From Planctomycetota bacterium (GTDB lineage: Bacteria > Planctomycetota > UBA1135 > GCA-002686595): 64,000 nt of DNA. Position 1 is the stretch's first letter. Every line of letters begins with the position of its first letter. The position numbers and the translations under genes are program-made. The notes beneath the pieces were generated by a model, which saw only the letters and a list, made by a program, of their open reading frames with translations, did not search any database and was not told the origin of the DNA. Where the stretch lies: NCBI GenBank assembly GCA_016709875.1, contig JADJLZ010000005.1:1-64000 (forward strand), read 5' to 3'. Shown here in pieces: positions 17,816-26,510 of this stretch.

Positions 17816-19699
17816 ATGAACCTTCCCCGACTCACCGAGCCGATGGTTCGCGAAAATGGCCGCCTGCGGGTGGCCACCTGGGACGAGGCCCTCGACCGGG
17901 CCGCCCGAGGCATCCAGAGGAGCGTGGCCAGCCACGGTCCCTCGACCTTCGGGGTCTTCAGCTGCTCCAAGGCGACCAACGAGGTCAACTACGCAGCACA
18001 GAAGTTCGTCCGCGCGGCCGTCGGTTCGAACAACATCGACAGCTGCAACCGGACCTGACACGCGCCCAGCGTCGTCGGTCTGGCGACGGTCTTCGGAGCG
18101 GGTGGCGGAACCTCCTCGTACCGCGAGGTCGAGGAGGCCGAGGTCATCGTGCTCTGGGGGTCCAACGCACGCGAGACGCACCCGATCTTCTTCCACCACG
18201 TATTGAAGGCGGTGCGCAAGGGCGCGCGCCTGTACGTCGTCGATCCGCGTCGCACCTCGAGCGCGGAGTGGGCCGAGGGCTGGCTGCCGATCGAGGTCGG
18301 CGCCGACATCGCGCTCGCCAATGGCGTCGCAAACGTGATCCTCGCGGAAGGCCTCGAGCACAAGCACTTCATCGAGCACGCGACCGAGGGTTTCGCCGCC
18401 TACAAGCAGCTCGTCGCGCGCTATGACCTCGCGCGCACCTCGCAGCTCACGGGCATCGTGCCGGCGCTGATCCAGAAGCTTGCGCGCGACTACTCGACCG
18501 CCGACAAGGCGATGATCTGCTGGACGTTGGGCATCACCGAGCACCACAACGCGACCGACAACGTGCTCTCGTTGATCAACCTCGGCCTGCTCACGGGCCA
18601 CGTCGGGCGCTGGGCCTCGGGCCTCAACCCGCTGCGCGGCCAGAACAACGTGCAGGGCGGCGGCGACTCGGGCGCGCTGCCGCACAAGCTGCCCGGTTTC
18701 CAGGACGTCGAAGACGACGCCATCCGCACGCGCTACGAGAAGCTCTGGGGCAGGAAGATCCCGGCGCAAGACGGCTGGCACCTGACCGAGATGTTCGAGG
18801 CGATGGATCACAAGCAGCTCACCGCGCTGATGGTGATCGGCGAGAACCCCGCGCAGAGCGAAGCCGACGCGACCCGCACGCGGCGGCTGCTCGAGGGCCT
18901 GGAGTTCCTCGTCGTGCAGGACCTGTTCCTGACCCGCACGGCGGAGCTCGCCGACGTCGTACTGCCCGGCAGCGCGAGCTTCTGCGAGGCCGAAGGCACC
19001 GTCACGAACAGCGAGCGGCGTGTGCAGCGCGTGCGCAAGGCGGTCGAGCCCCCGGGCAACGCGCGCGACGACATCGAGATCCTGTGCCAGCTCTCCAAGC
19101 GCATGGGCTACGACCTCGCACTGCCGAATGCGCAAGCGGCCTGGGACGAGATGCGCCTGCTCTCGCCGATGCACCACGGCATGAGCTACGCGCGCCTGGA
19201 GGAACTCGGCGGCATCCAGTGGCCCTGCCCCGACGAGTCGCATCCGGGTTCGCCCTTCCTCCACGGACGGCTGTGGGAGACTCCCGTGCGCGGCAAGCGG
19301 GCCGGCTTCCATCCGGCGGAGAACGTCGCGCCCGTCGAGGCGCTCGACGCGGAATTCCCGCTGCGACTCACGACCGGCCGTCGGCTCGACAGCTACAACA
19401 CGGGCGTGCAGTCGGGCGGCTACGCGAGCCCGCGCCGCCAGCAGGAGACGATCGACCTCTCGCCCGATGACATGCGCGCGCTCGGACTCGCGGAGGGCGA
19501 GCGTGTGCGCATCGTCTCGCGTCGCGGCGCGGTCGAAGCGCCCGCGCGCACGGATGCGGGGCTCAAGCAGGGGCTCGTCTTCATGACGCTGCACTTCCCC
19601 GATCAAGTGGACGTGAACCTGCTGACGATCGATGCGACCGACAAGCGCTCGGGCACGGCGGAGTTCAAGGCTGCGGCGATCCGCGTGGAGAAGCTGTAA
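17816..19699 (+). CDS. fdhA: Formate dehydrogenase catalytic (molybdopterin) subunit, selenocysteine-containing, lacking its iron-sulfur front end
   Basis: Reading through the TGA at 18056-18058 gives a 627-residue protein with selenocysteine at position 81 in the context NRT-Sec-HAPSVVGL, the same place as in bacterial formate dehydrogenases. Continuous homology on both sides (SNNIDSCNRT, then GGTSSYREVEEAEVIVLWG) shows the TGA is not a real stop. A SECIS-like hairpin follows it. The molybdopterin and dinucleotide-binding domains are complete. However, the protein starts at MNLPRLTEPMVRENG, so the N-terminal [2Fe-2S], ferredoxin and [4Fe-4S] molybdopterin-entry domains are missing. These are encoded by the third gene of the operon (21551-22480). 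The enzyme should oxidise formate to CO2, passing electrons to the NADH-linked subunit encoded next. Confidence 0.9.
18056..18088 (+). promoter_or_regulatory. UGA selenocysteine codon with SECIS-like hairpin
   Basis: After the TGA (18056-18058), bases 18070-18088 can fold as a stem cgtcg/cgacg with a bulged T at 18075, one C-G pair, and the loop GGTCTG (18077-18082). The bulged U and GGUCU loop, and the position of the GGU codon as the seventh after UGA, match the SelB-binding element of E. coli fdhF as I recall it. Confidence 0.8.
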
Positions 19700-19712
19700 G
19701 CTCTCTCTCGCG

Positions 19713-21554
19713 ATGGATCTCGAGCACCTGAGCGAAGCCCCGAGCGCGGCCGAACAGGCGGCGATCGATGCGCTGCTCGGTCCGCAAGTACAGGGCGACG
19801 CGGGCCCGAACCCGCGCGAGGCGCGCGCGCGGCGCACGTTCCTGCTGCCGGCGCTGCTCGCGCTGCAGGGACGAATCGGCTGGATCAGCCCAGGCGGCAT
19901 GGGCTACGCCTGCAGGCGCCTGGGCGTGCCGCCCGCGGAGGCCTGGGGCGTCGCGACCTTCTACGCGCTGCTCGCGCTGGGAGAGCGGCCCGCGACCTTC
20001 GCGCACGTGTGCGACGACATCGCCTGCGTCGCCGCCGGCGCAGAGAAGCTCTGCGGCGAGCTCGAAGGAGCGCACGGCCCCGCAGCCGGTTCCGAACACC
20101 GCGCCGACGCGCACGCTGCGCGCCACGCGACGCGCTCGAAGTGGTCGCGCAGTCCGTGCCTGGGACTGTGCGACCAGGCGCCTGCGGCGCTGGTGACACT
20201 TGCCGGCCCGCAGCCGCGCGAGCAGAGTTTCGGGGGTGCGACGCTCGAGCGTGTGCAGCGTGCGCTCGCGGGCGAAACGGTCGCGCCCGCGCGCTTCGCG
20301 CTCGAATCGAGCGGTCCGCGGCGGCTGCTCGCGCGCGCCGGCTCGCCTGCGGCGCTGCAACTCGACGGCTACCGCAAGCTCGGCGGCTACGCGGCGCTCG
20401 AGCGCGCCTTCGAACTCGGTGCGCCGGGCGTCTTGAAGGAAGTCAGCGCCTCGAAGCTCGTCGGCCGCGGCGGCGCCGCCTTCCCGACCGGACGCAAGTG
20501 GGAGGCGGTCGCGCGCCACACGGGCGAGCAGCGCTACGTCGTCTGCAACGCGGATGAGAGCGAACCTGGAACCTTCAAGGACCGCGTGCTGCTCGAGCAG
20601 GATCCCTTCGCCGTGATCGAATCGATGACGATCGCGGGATTTGCGACCGGCGCCGAGAAGGGCTGGATCTACCTGCGCGGCGAGTACCCGCTCGCCGCCG
20701 CGCGCCTCACGAGCGCGATCGCGCAGGCGCACGCCGCCGGTCTGCTGGGCCAGCAGATCGCGGGCAGCGAGTTCACCTTCGAGATCGAGCTGCGGCGCGG
20801 CGCCGGCGCCTACATCTGCGGTGAGGAGACGGCGCTGCTCGCCTCGATCGAGGGCTTCCGCGGCGAACCGCGCACCAAGCCGCCTTTCCCGGTCGACGTC
20901 GGCCTGTTCGGCAAGCCGACCGCGATGAACAACGTCGAGACGCTCGTCGCCGTGCTCGACATCGTGCGCGACGGTGCGGCCGCCTACGCCTCGGTCGGCA
21001 CGCAGGGCTCGCCCGGCACCAAGCTCTTCTGCTTGAGCGGTCGGGTCGCGCGCCCGGGCGTCTACGAAGTGCCCTTTGGCACGACGCTCTCCGCGCTGAT
21101 CGAGCTCGCGGGCGGCGTCCCTGGGAAGAAGCCGATCCGCGGCGTGCTCCTCGGCGGTGTCGCCGGCGGGTTCGTCGGACCCAAGTCGCTCGACCTGGCG
21201 CTCTCCTTCGAGGCCGCGCGCGCCGCGGGCACCACGCTCGGTTCGGGCGTTGTCTTCGTGCTCGACGACACGATCGCGCTGCTCCCGATGCTGCGCCGCA
21301 TCGCGGCTTTTTTCCGCGACGAGTCCTGTGGCCAGTGCGTGCCCTGCCGCGTCGGCACCGTGCGACAGGAAGAGTTGCTCTCGCGCCTCGCGCGCGACGC
21401 CGCTCGCGGCGGCCTCGAGACCGAGAAGAAGCTGCTCGCCGAGCTCGGCCAGGCCATGCGCGATGCCTCGATCTGTGGCCTGGGGCAGACCGCCTCCTCG
21501 GCGATCGAATCCGCCTTCGTCCAACTCGACCCGCTCGGAGTCACCCGCCGATGA
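19713..21554 (+). CDS. NuoE-NuoF fusion, NADH-oxidising/diaphorase subunit of formate dehydrogenase
   Basis: The 613-residue protein joins two subunits. The first 175 residues are NuoE/FdsG-like, with thioredoxin-like [2Fe-2S] ligands VCDDIAC and CLGLC. From about residue 200 it is NuoF/FdsB-like, with the NADH/FMN site GRGGAAFPTGRKW, the motif NADESEPGTFKD, and the [4Fe-4S] ligands ESCGQCVPC plus a final SICGLGQ. It would carry electrons from the formate-oxidising site to NAD+. The ATG at 19713 lies 13 bases after the catalytic subunit stop, and its stop overlaps the next gene (ATGA). The fusion removes the need for a separate gamma subunit. Confidence 0.9.
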   Translation: MDLEHLSEAPSAAEQAAIDALLGPQVQGDAGPNPREARARRTFLLPALLALQGRIGWISPGGMGYACRRLGVPPAEAWGVATFYALLALGERPATFAHVCDDIACVAAGAEKLCGELEGAHGPAAGSEHRADAHAARHATRSKWSRSPCLGLCDQAPAALVTLAGPQPREQSFGGATLERVQRALAGETVAPARFALESSGPRRLLARAGSPAALQLDGYRKLGGYAALERAFELGAPGVLKEVSASKLVGRGGAAFPTGRKWEAVARHTGEQRYVVCNADESEPGTFKDRVLLEQDPFAVIESMTIAGFATGAEKGWIYLRGEYPLAAARLTSAIAQAHAAGLLGQQIAGSEFTFEIELRRGAGAYICGEETALLASIEGFRGEPRTKPPFPVDVGLFGKPTAMNNVETLVAVLDIVRDGAAAYASVGTQGSPGTKLFCLSGRVARPGVYEVPFGTTLSALIELAGGVPGKKPIRGVLLGGVAGGFVGPKSLDLALSFEAARAAGTTLGSGVVFVLDDTIALLPMLRRIAAFFRDESCGQCVPCRVGTVRQEELLSRLARDAARGGLETEKKLLAELGQAMRDASICGLGQTASSAIESAFVQLDPLGVTRR

Positions 21555-22480
21555 GCGACAGCCCGCGCACGCTCGAGCTCACGATCGACGGCCGCAAGAC
21601 GCAGGTCGCCGAGGGCACCACGCTCCTGCAGGCCTGCCAGGCGCAGGGAATCGAGGTCCCGACCTTCTGCTGGGCCGAGAACCTGACCCCGGTCAACGTC
21701 TGCCGCATCTGCGTTGTCGAACTCGAGGGCGCGCGCACGCTCGTGCCCGCCTGCTCGCGCAAGTGCGAGGCCGGCATGCAGGTCCAGACCGAATCCGAGC
21801 GCGTGAAGCTCAGCCGCAAGCTCGTCCTCGAGCTGCTCGGCTCCTCGGTCGACATGTCGCTCTCGCCCGAGTTCGCCGAGCTCTCCAGGCGCTACGAAGC
21901 GCATCCCGAACGCTTCGGCCCGCGCGCCCCGCGCACCCAGCCCGGCGAACGCGAAGCCGCGCACGCCGGACACCACCACGTCGACGACGGCGAGCACGCC
22001 GCCTCGCTCGCGCAGCCCAAGAAGGTCGACAACGAGCTCTTCGTGCGCGACTACGAGAAGTGCATGCTCTGCTACAAGTGCGTCGAGGCCTGCGGCACCG
22101 ACGCGCAGAACACCTTCGCCATCGCCGTCGCCGGCCGCGGCTTCGACGCGCGCATCGCGACCGAGCTGGAGACCTCGCTGCCCGACTCCGCCTGCGTCTT
22201 CTGCGGCAACTGCGTCGGCGTCTGCCCGACCGGCGCCCTCATGTTCAAAGCCGAGTCCGACCTGCGCGAATCGGGCAAGTGGGACGAGTCGCGCCAAAAG
22301 GTTACCGACACCATCTGTCCCTACTGCGGCGTCGGCTGCCAGCTCTCCCTGCGCGTGCAAGACAACCAGATCGTGCGCGTCACCTCGCCCGCCGACCACT
22401 CCGTCACCGCCGGCCACCTCTGCATCAAAGGCCGCTTCGGCTGGAGCTTCGTCGAAGGCGCGAAACCGAAGATTGGTTAA
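21551..22480 (+). CDS. Separate iron-sulfur front end of the formate dehydrogenase catalytic subunit
   Basis: This 309-residue protein has, in order, a plant-type [2Fe-2S] domain (FCWAEN, VCRICVVEL, ACSRKC), a His-rich linker (HAGHHHVDDGEH), two [4Fe-4S] ferredoxin motifs (CMLCYKCVEAC and CVFCGNCVGVCP), and the molybdopterin-entry [4Fe-4S] motif CPYCGVGC with its fourth Cys in LCIKGRFGW. In standard NAD-linked formate dehydrogenases these form the first third of the catalytic chain. Here the chain stops after FGWSFVEGAKPKIG, exactly where the 17816-19699 protein would continue. The Cys-rich motif of the N-terminal His/Cys cluster between the [2Fe-2S] and ferredoxin domains is absent. The last two codons (Ile-Gly) and stop lie in a palindromic repeat. 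Confidence 0.9.
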   Translation: MSDSPRTLELTIDGRKTQVAEGTTLLQACQAQGIEVPTFCWAENLTPVNVCRICVVELEGARTLVPACSRKCEAGMQVQTESERVKLSRKLVLELLGSSVDMSLSPEFAELSRRYEAHPERFGPRAPRTQPGEREAAHAGHHHVDDGEHAASLAQPKKVDNELFVRDYEKCMLCYKCVEACGTDAQNTFAIAVAGRGFDARIATELETSLPDSACVFCGNCVGVCPTGALMFKAESDLRESGKWDESRQKVTDTICPYCGVGCQLSLRVQDNQIVRVTSPADHSVTAGHLCIKGRFGWSFVEGAKPKIG

Positions 22481-22574
22481 TACGGAGCCAGTCCAAAAAT
22501 CCCACTAAGGCCGAAGCCGCGCCGGCTGCGTCGGCCTTAGTGGGATTTTTGGACTGGCTCCGTATTAACCAATC
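22471..22574. repeat. 104-bp perfect palindromic repeat (element B)
   Basis: Arms 22471-22514 and 22531-22574 are perfect 44-bp inverted copies starting gattggttaatacgg and containing agccagtccaaaaatccc. The 16-base centre (agccg...cggct) can itself pair. The left arm overlaps the last nine bases of the upstream gene, including its TAA stop. It lies between convergent genes, so it may also act as a bidirectional terminator. Nothing else is seen in the gap to 22644. Confidence 0.9.
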
Positions 22575-22644
22575 TCCCGCGACCTCCGCTGGACGTCGCG
22601 GCCGTTCGCCGTTCGCCGTTTGCGGGGGGATCTGTAGTACGACG

Positions 22645-23694
22645 TCAGTCCGCTTCGAACTCGAGCAGGGCTCCGCCCCAGGCGAGGCCGGCGCCGAAGG
22701 CGGCGAGGATCAGGCGTTGGCCGGCGCCGATGCGGCCTTGGCGGAGCGCCTCGTCGAGCGCGAGCGGGATGGTCGCGGCGCTCGTGTTGCCGTAGTGCTC
22801 GATGTTGCAGAACATGCGCTCGGGCGGGAGCTCGAGCGCGGAGGCCGCGGCGTCGAGGATGCGTCCGTTGGCTTGGTGGGGGATGACCAGGTCGATGTCG
22901 TCGAGTTCGAGCTGGTTGCGGGCACAGAGCTCGCGCGTGAGACCTGCGAGCTTGTCGACGGCGAAGCGGAAGACCTCGCGGCCGTTCATGCGCAGGTACT
23001 GCTCGCGCGCGGCGACGGTCTCGGCGCTGGTCGGCCGGGCGGTGCCGCCGGCGACGACCTGGATCAGGTGCGCGCCGCGACCGTCGAGGCCGAGCTGCAT
23101 GTCGGTGATGCGCGCGCGACCGCGCTCACGGCCGAGCACGACCGCTCCCGCGGCGTCGCCGAAGAGCACGCAGGTCTCGCGGCTCTGGTAGTCGGTCAGC
23201 AGGCTGAGCGCATCGGCGCCGATCACGAGCGCGTTGCCGTAGGCGCCCGAGGCGATCAGCGCGCGGCCCACTTGCAGCGCGTAGAGGAAGCCCGTGCAGC
23301 CCGCGTCGACGTCGAAGCCCATCGCGTTGCGCGCGCCGATCTTCTCCTGCACGAAGGCGGCGGTGCAGGGCACCGGCTGGTCGGGCGTCGCGGTGGCGAC
23401 GAGCACGACGTCGATGGCCTCCGGGGCGATCCCGGAGTTCGCGAGCGCGCGCCGCGCGGCCTCGGCGCCGAGGTCGGAGGTGACCTGGCCCTCGGCCAGG
23501 ATGCGCCGCTCGCCGATGCCGGTGCGCGTGCGGATCCACTCGTCGGAGGTGTCCACGAGCCGCGCGAGGTCGGCATTCGTGAGACGGCGCTCGGGCACGG
23601 AGGAACCGATCCCGAGCAGGGATACGTGGGAGAGCGCGACCGGGCCGCGAGGGTGCTCGGCTCGCGCCGGTGCCTGCGGCGAGGGGTGCTTCAT
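22645..23694 (-). CDS. fabH: 3-oxoacyl-[acyl-carrier-protein] synthase III
   Basis: The 349-residue protein has the ketoacyl synthase III catalytic triad: Cys in DAGCTGFLYAL, His in VIPHQANGRI, and Asn in HYGNTSAATIPLAL. The N-terminal TSDEWIRTRTGI motif is also typical. It would condense an acyl-CoA with malonyl-ACP to start fatty-acid chains. The usual Ala before the catalytic Cys is Gly, a minor variation. The N-terminus before LSHVSLLGIGSSVP is 20-25 residues longer than usual with the ATG at 23694, so a later start is possible. No other fab genes are adjacent. Confidence 0.9.
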   Translation of the reverse strand: MKHPSPQAPARAEHPRGPVALSHVSLLGIGSSVPERRLTNADLARLVDTSDEWIRTRTGIGERRILAEGQVTSDLGAEAARRALANSGIAPEAIDVVLVATATPDQPVPCTAAFVQEKIGARNAMGFDVDAGCTGFLYALQVGRALIASGAYGNALVIGADALSLLTDYQSRETCVLFGDAAGAVVLGRERGRARITDMQLGLDGRGAHLIQVVAGGTARPTSAETVAAREQYLRMNGREVFRFAVDKLAGLTRELCARNQLELDDIDLVIPHQANGRILDAAASALELPPERMFCNIEHYGNTSAATIPLALDEALRQGRIGAGQRLILAAFGAGLAWGGALLEFEAD

Positions 23695-23847
23695 GCTCGA
23701 GGAGGGACGGACAGCGCGCGGGCCTGGGACCACGGGACGGATTCTACATCCCCGGTACCCCATTGCGGCAGTCCGCGCGCCTTTCGCCCCGCGCGGGCCC
23801 CGCTGCGGCGCGGCCGGGCCAATCTGCGTACGCGTGGCGGCGCGAGC

Positions 23848-24246
23848 TCACTTCCAAGGCTGGAGGGGGCCGCCGTCGACCAGGACGCCCGCGGCGGTCG
23901 CGTGGACGTGAGAGCCGCCGTGCACCGGGCCGAACGCACGGCCGCCGATCACGATGCGGTCGCCCTCGAGGTGCACCTCCGCGCCGTTGATGGTGATGGT
24001 CGTGCGCGAGTCGGAGTTGACCACCACGTTCCCCGTGCCGTTCACGAGCCCGACTCCGCGGTCGATCTCGATCGTGATCGCGCTCGCGCCCGTCCCGAGC
24101 TGGATCGTCGAGACGCCGTTGTTGGTCACGACCATGGTCGTGCTGCTCGCGCTCGCGGAAGACGGCGCGGCCTCGCGCGGCGCGCAGGCGATCGAAACGA
24201 GGCCGCAGGCGCAGAGCAGGGCGAGTTGGCGCGTGAGCGGTCGCAT
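23848..24246 (-). CDS. Small probable lipoprotein, function unknown
   Basis: The 132-residue product has a signal peptide ending LVSIAC, an imperfect lipobox with Cys at position 21. It is followed by a Ser/Thr-rich linker and a short beta-rich domain (TIQLGTGASAITIEI, NVVVNSDSRTTITI). It is encoded eight bases after the iron-sulfur/NrfD fusion, so the two are probably cotranscribed. No family was recognised. The 153-base gap between it and fabH holds no gene. Confidence 0.6.
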   Translation of the reverse strand: MRPLTRQLALLCACGLVSIACAPREAAPSSASASSTTMVVTNNGVSTIQLGTGASAITIEIDRGVGLVNGTGNVVVNSDSRTTITINGAEVHLEGDRIVIGGRAFGPVHGGSHVHATAAGVLVDGGPLQPWK

Positions 24247-24254
24247 GGCGAGGT

Positions 24255-25766
24255 TCAGGAGAGCGGCGGGAGTTGCCCGGCGCGGACGTAGGCGTACTTG
24301 TAGAGGTAGAGGCCGGTCGCAGCGATGACCGCGGCCAGGCCCAAGAGCAGCGGCGCGACAGGCTGCATCCGTCCGAGCTGTGCGCAGGCGACGAGCGCCA
24401 GCGGAAGAGCCGTTCCGACCGTGGTGCCGAGCTTGTACGGTTTGGCGATCGCTCCCATCCGGACGTTGCGCAGGAAGCCGACGGCCTGGCGAGCGTTCTG
24501 GGTCGCGTGGTGCTTGCGCGCCTCGAGAGTGAAGAAGACTGCGTGCAGGGACATCCCGATCCCGAACCACAGAGCGAGGTCCGATTTCCAGGGCGCGAAG
24601 GGCATCAGACAGCCCGCGCCCAGGAGTAAGGCCTGCACGAGCAGGTGCGGCAGCAGCGCGCGCTCCTGCCACAGGTCGCGGCCCTCGCACTGCGCGAAGA
24701 GGAAGGCCGTGTAGCCCGCCGTCGCGGCGCCGAGCGGCAGGTTGACCCAGCGCAGCGTCGCCGCCAGATCGTCCAGGCCGAGGAAGCGCGCGAGGAGGAT
24801 CGCTGCGGTCACCGCGCCGAAAGCCGAGAGGATCCAGCCGCCGCGCACGAGCCAGCTCTTCGTGTTCGGCCGCGTCAAGAGGCGCAGGAAGTACTGCGGC
24901 CGCGCAAGGTCGTCGACGAGCAGACCCGTCGTCACGAGCAGGAACACGAGCGCGAGGATCTCCGGCAGCCAGTCCGCGGCGAACCCCGTGAGTCCGAGCC
25001 CGGCGAGGAAGGGCGCGAGCAGCGCCGCGCCGGCCGCGATGCCCTTGGTGACGAGGTAGGCCGCGACGTGCCAGCCCCACTCGACCTTGTGGCCGGTGTC
25101 GAGCACCGTGCGCAGGTCGGGTGCAGTCGGCACGCTCGCGGGCCAGCTCTCCGGCTTGTCCTTGGGCCGGTCGCTCCACAGGTACATCTCCGGCCGTTCC
25201 GCGAGCCCGGGCTCGAGCGACTCGGGCAGCACGCCCTTGTAGTGCACGTTCGGCTGCGTGTTCTGCTCCGGACGGCGCACGAGCGTCTGGTTCTCGCCCA
25301 GGATGCGGCTGATGCGCGAATTCGGGTCGTGCAGGTCGCCGGCGATGATCGCGTTCTCGGGGCAGACGATCACGCAGGCCGGCTGCAGGCCCTTCTCGAC
25401 GCGGTGCGCGCAGAAGTGGCACTTCTCGGCCGCGCCGGAGTCCTCGTTCAGGTAGATCGCGTCGTACGGACAGGCCTGCATGCAGGCGCGGCAGCCGATG
25501 CACGCGTCGCGGTCGATGTCGACGATGCCGTCCTTGCGCTTGGAGAGCGCATTGACGGGACAGATCGTGACGCACGGCGGCTTGGTGCAGTGGTTGCAAC
25601 GCAGCACCGCGAAGTGGCGTTTGACGGCGGGGAAGCGGCCCTTCTCCGTGTACTTGACCCAGGTGCGGAAGCTCGCGAGCGGAACGTCGTTCTCCGCCTT
25701 GCACGCGACGGTGCAGGCGTGGCAACCGATGCAACGGTGGTGGTCGAGCAGGAATCCGTACTGCAT
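24255..25766 (-). CDS. Fused four-cluster ferredoxin and NrfD/PsrC-type membrane anchor
   Basis: The first 190 residues carry four [4Fe-4S] motifs of the PsrB/NrfC type (CIGCHACTVAC, CNHCTKPPCVTIC, CIGCRACMQAC, CHFCAHRVEK...CVIVC). From about residue 240 to 495 there are eight or more hydrophobic helices of the NrfD family, beginning GWHVAAYLVTKGIAAG. Usually these are two proteins, electron-transfer and quinone-interacting; here they are one chain of 503 residues. It would move electrons between a molybdopterin enzyme and the quinone pool. No catalytic subunit lies next to it. The oxidoreductase at 9108-11891 is the nearest candidate. ATG 25766 was chosen because the first cluster motif begins within ten residues. 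Confidence 0.85.
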   Translation of the reverse strand: MQYGFLLDHHRCIGCHACTVACKAENDVPLASFRTWVKYTEKGRFPAVKRHFAVLRCNHCTKPPCVTICPVNALSKRKDGIVDIDRDACIGCRACMQACPYDAIYLNEDSGAAEKCHFCAHRVEKGLQPACVIVCPENAIIAGDLHDPNSRISRILGENQTLVRRPEQNTQPNVHYKGVLPESLEPGLAERPEMYLWSDRPKDKPESWPASVPTAPDLRTVLDTGHKVEWGWHVAAYLVTKGIAAGAALLAPFLAGLGLTGFAADWLPEILALVFLLVTTGLLVDDLARPQYFLRLLTRPNTKSWLVRGGWILSAFGAVTAAILLARFLGLDDLAATLRWVNLPLGAATAGYTAFLFAQCEGRDLWQERALLPHLLVQALLLGAGCLMPFAPWKSDLALWFGIGMSLHAVFFTLEARKHHATQNARQAVGFLRNVRMGAIAKPYKLGTTVGTALPLALVACAQLGRMQPVAPLLLGLAAVIAATGLYLYKYAYVRAGQLPPLS

Positions 25767-25831
25767 GGGGGGCGGCACATGATGCCGACGAGCTTGTTCC
25801 AGGTCACCCCTGCGCTCGCTAGAACGTGAGG

Positions 25832-26503
25832 ATGCATGCATGCAGCCGTCTGCTCTCCTCCATTCCCAGTCTCCAGCACGCCTTCGGCAGCGCGAGCGAG
25901 CCCGTGCCCCAGCCCTTCGAGGGTTCCTGGCCCTCCGCATTCCCGAGTTGGAAGCAGGTCCACGGCACGCGGGTGGCAGAGGCACAGGCCGCGCGCGAGG
26001 ATCTCGGCGAGTGCGACGGCATCGTGTGCTTCGTCCCCGGTCTCCCGATCGGGGTGACCAGCGCCGACTGCGTTCCCGTGCTCGCCTCGCGCAGGGACGG
26101 CGGTGCGGTCGCGGCGCTGCACTCGGGCTGGCGCGGGACGCTCGCGGGCGCCTCGGGCGCGCTGGTGCACGCGCTGCGCGAGCGCGGCGAGGATCCCGGG
26201 CTCTGGGTCGCGGCGATCGGGCCCGCGATCGGCGCCTGCTGCTACGAAGTCAGCGAAGAGCTCGCCGCGCAGTTCGCGGACAGCTTCGCGAGCATGGGGG
26301 CGGCGCTCGCCGTTCCCGCCGCGCGCCGACTCGAGTTGCGCGCGATCAACGCCTGGCAGCTGCGCGAGGCGGGGATCGGCGCGGTCGAACTCGTCGGCGG
26401 CTGCACCCGCTGCGCGCGCGCTGCGGACGGGACAGCGCTCTACGCGAGCTACCGGCGCGAGGGGCGCGGGAAGCAGCAGCGCTCGGTGATCGTCGCGGGC
26501 TGA
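25832..26503 (+). CDS. pgeF: Laccase-domain protein PgeF (YfiH family)
   Basis: The 223-residue protein has the conserved motifs of this family in order: KQVHGTRV, TSADCVPVL, LHSGWRGTLAG, GPAIGACCYEV and CTRCARAADG. The His and Cys residues form the zinc or copper site. Members act on purine nucleosides in some organisms and as a peptidoglycan-editing factor in E. coli. Start choice is uncertain: a GTG at 25826 and the ATG at 25832 are in frame, and neither has a clear ribosome-binding site. It is convergent with the neighbouring beta-propeller gene, 7 bases apart. Confidence 0.85.
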   Translation: MHACSRLLSSIPSLQHAFGSASEPVPQPFEGSWPSAFPSWKQVHGTRVAEAQAAREDLGECDGIVCFVPGLPIGVTSADCVPVLASRRDGGAVAALHSGWRGTLAGASGALVHALRERGEDPGLWVAAIGPAIGACCYEVSEELAAQFADSFASMGAALAVPAARRLELRAINAWQLREAGIGAVELVGGCTRCARAADGTALYASYRREGRGKQQRSVIVAG

Positions 26504-26510
26504 GGGTCGT

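Noticed and set aside
18056..18058. TGA as a true stop, giving a pseudogene of formate dehydrogenase
   Set aside because: Homology is continuous on both sides, no other damage is visible, the site is the known selenocysteine position, and a SECIS-like hairpin follows.
18001..18060. GGTTCGAAC phrase resembling a tRNA T-loop
   Set aside because: It lies inside the formate dehydrogenase reading frame and no cloverleaf can be drawn around it. No tRNA was found anywhere in the window.
22471..22574. The palindrome as an ordinary intrinsic terminator only
   Set aside because: It may terminate transcription, but 44-bp perfect arms and a head shared with two other loci point to a dispersed element.
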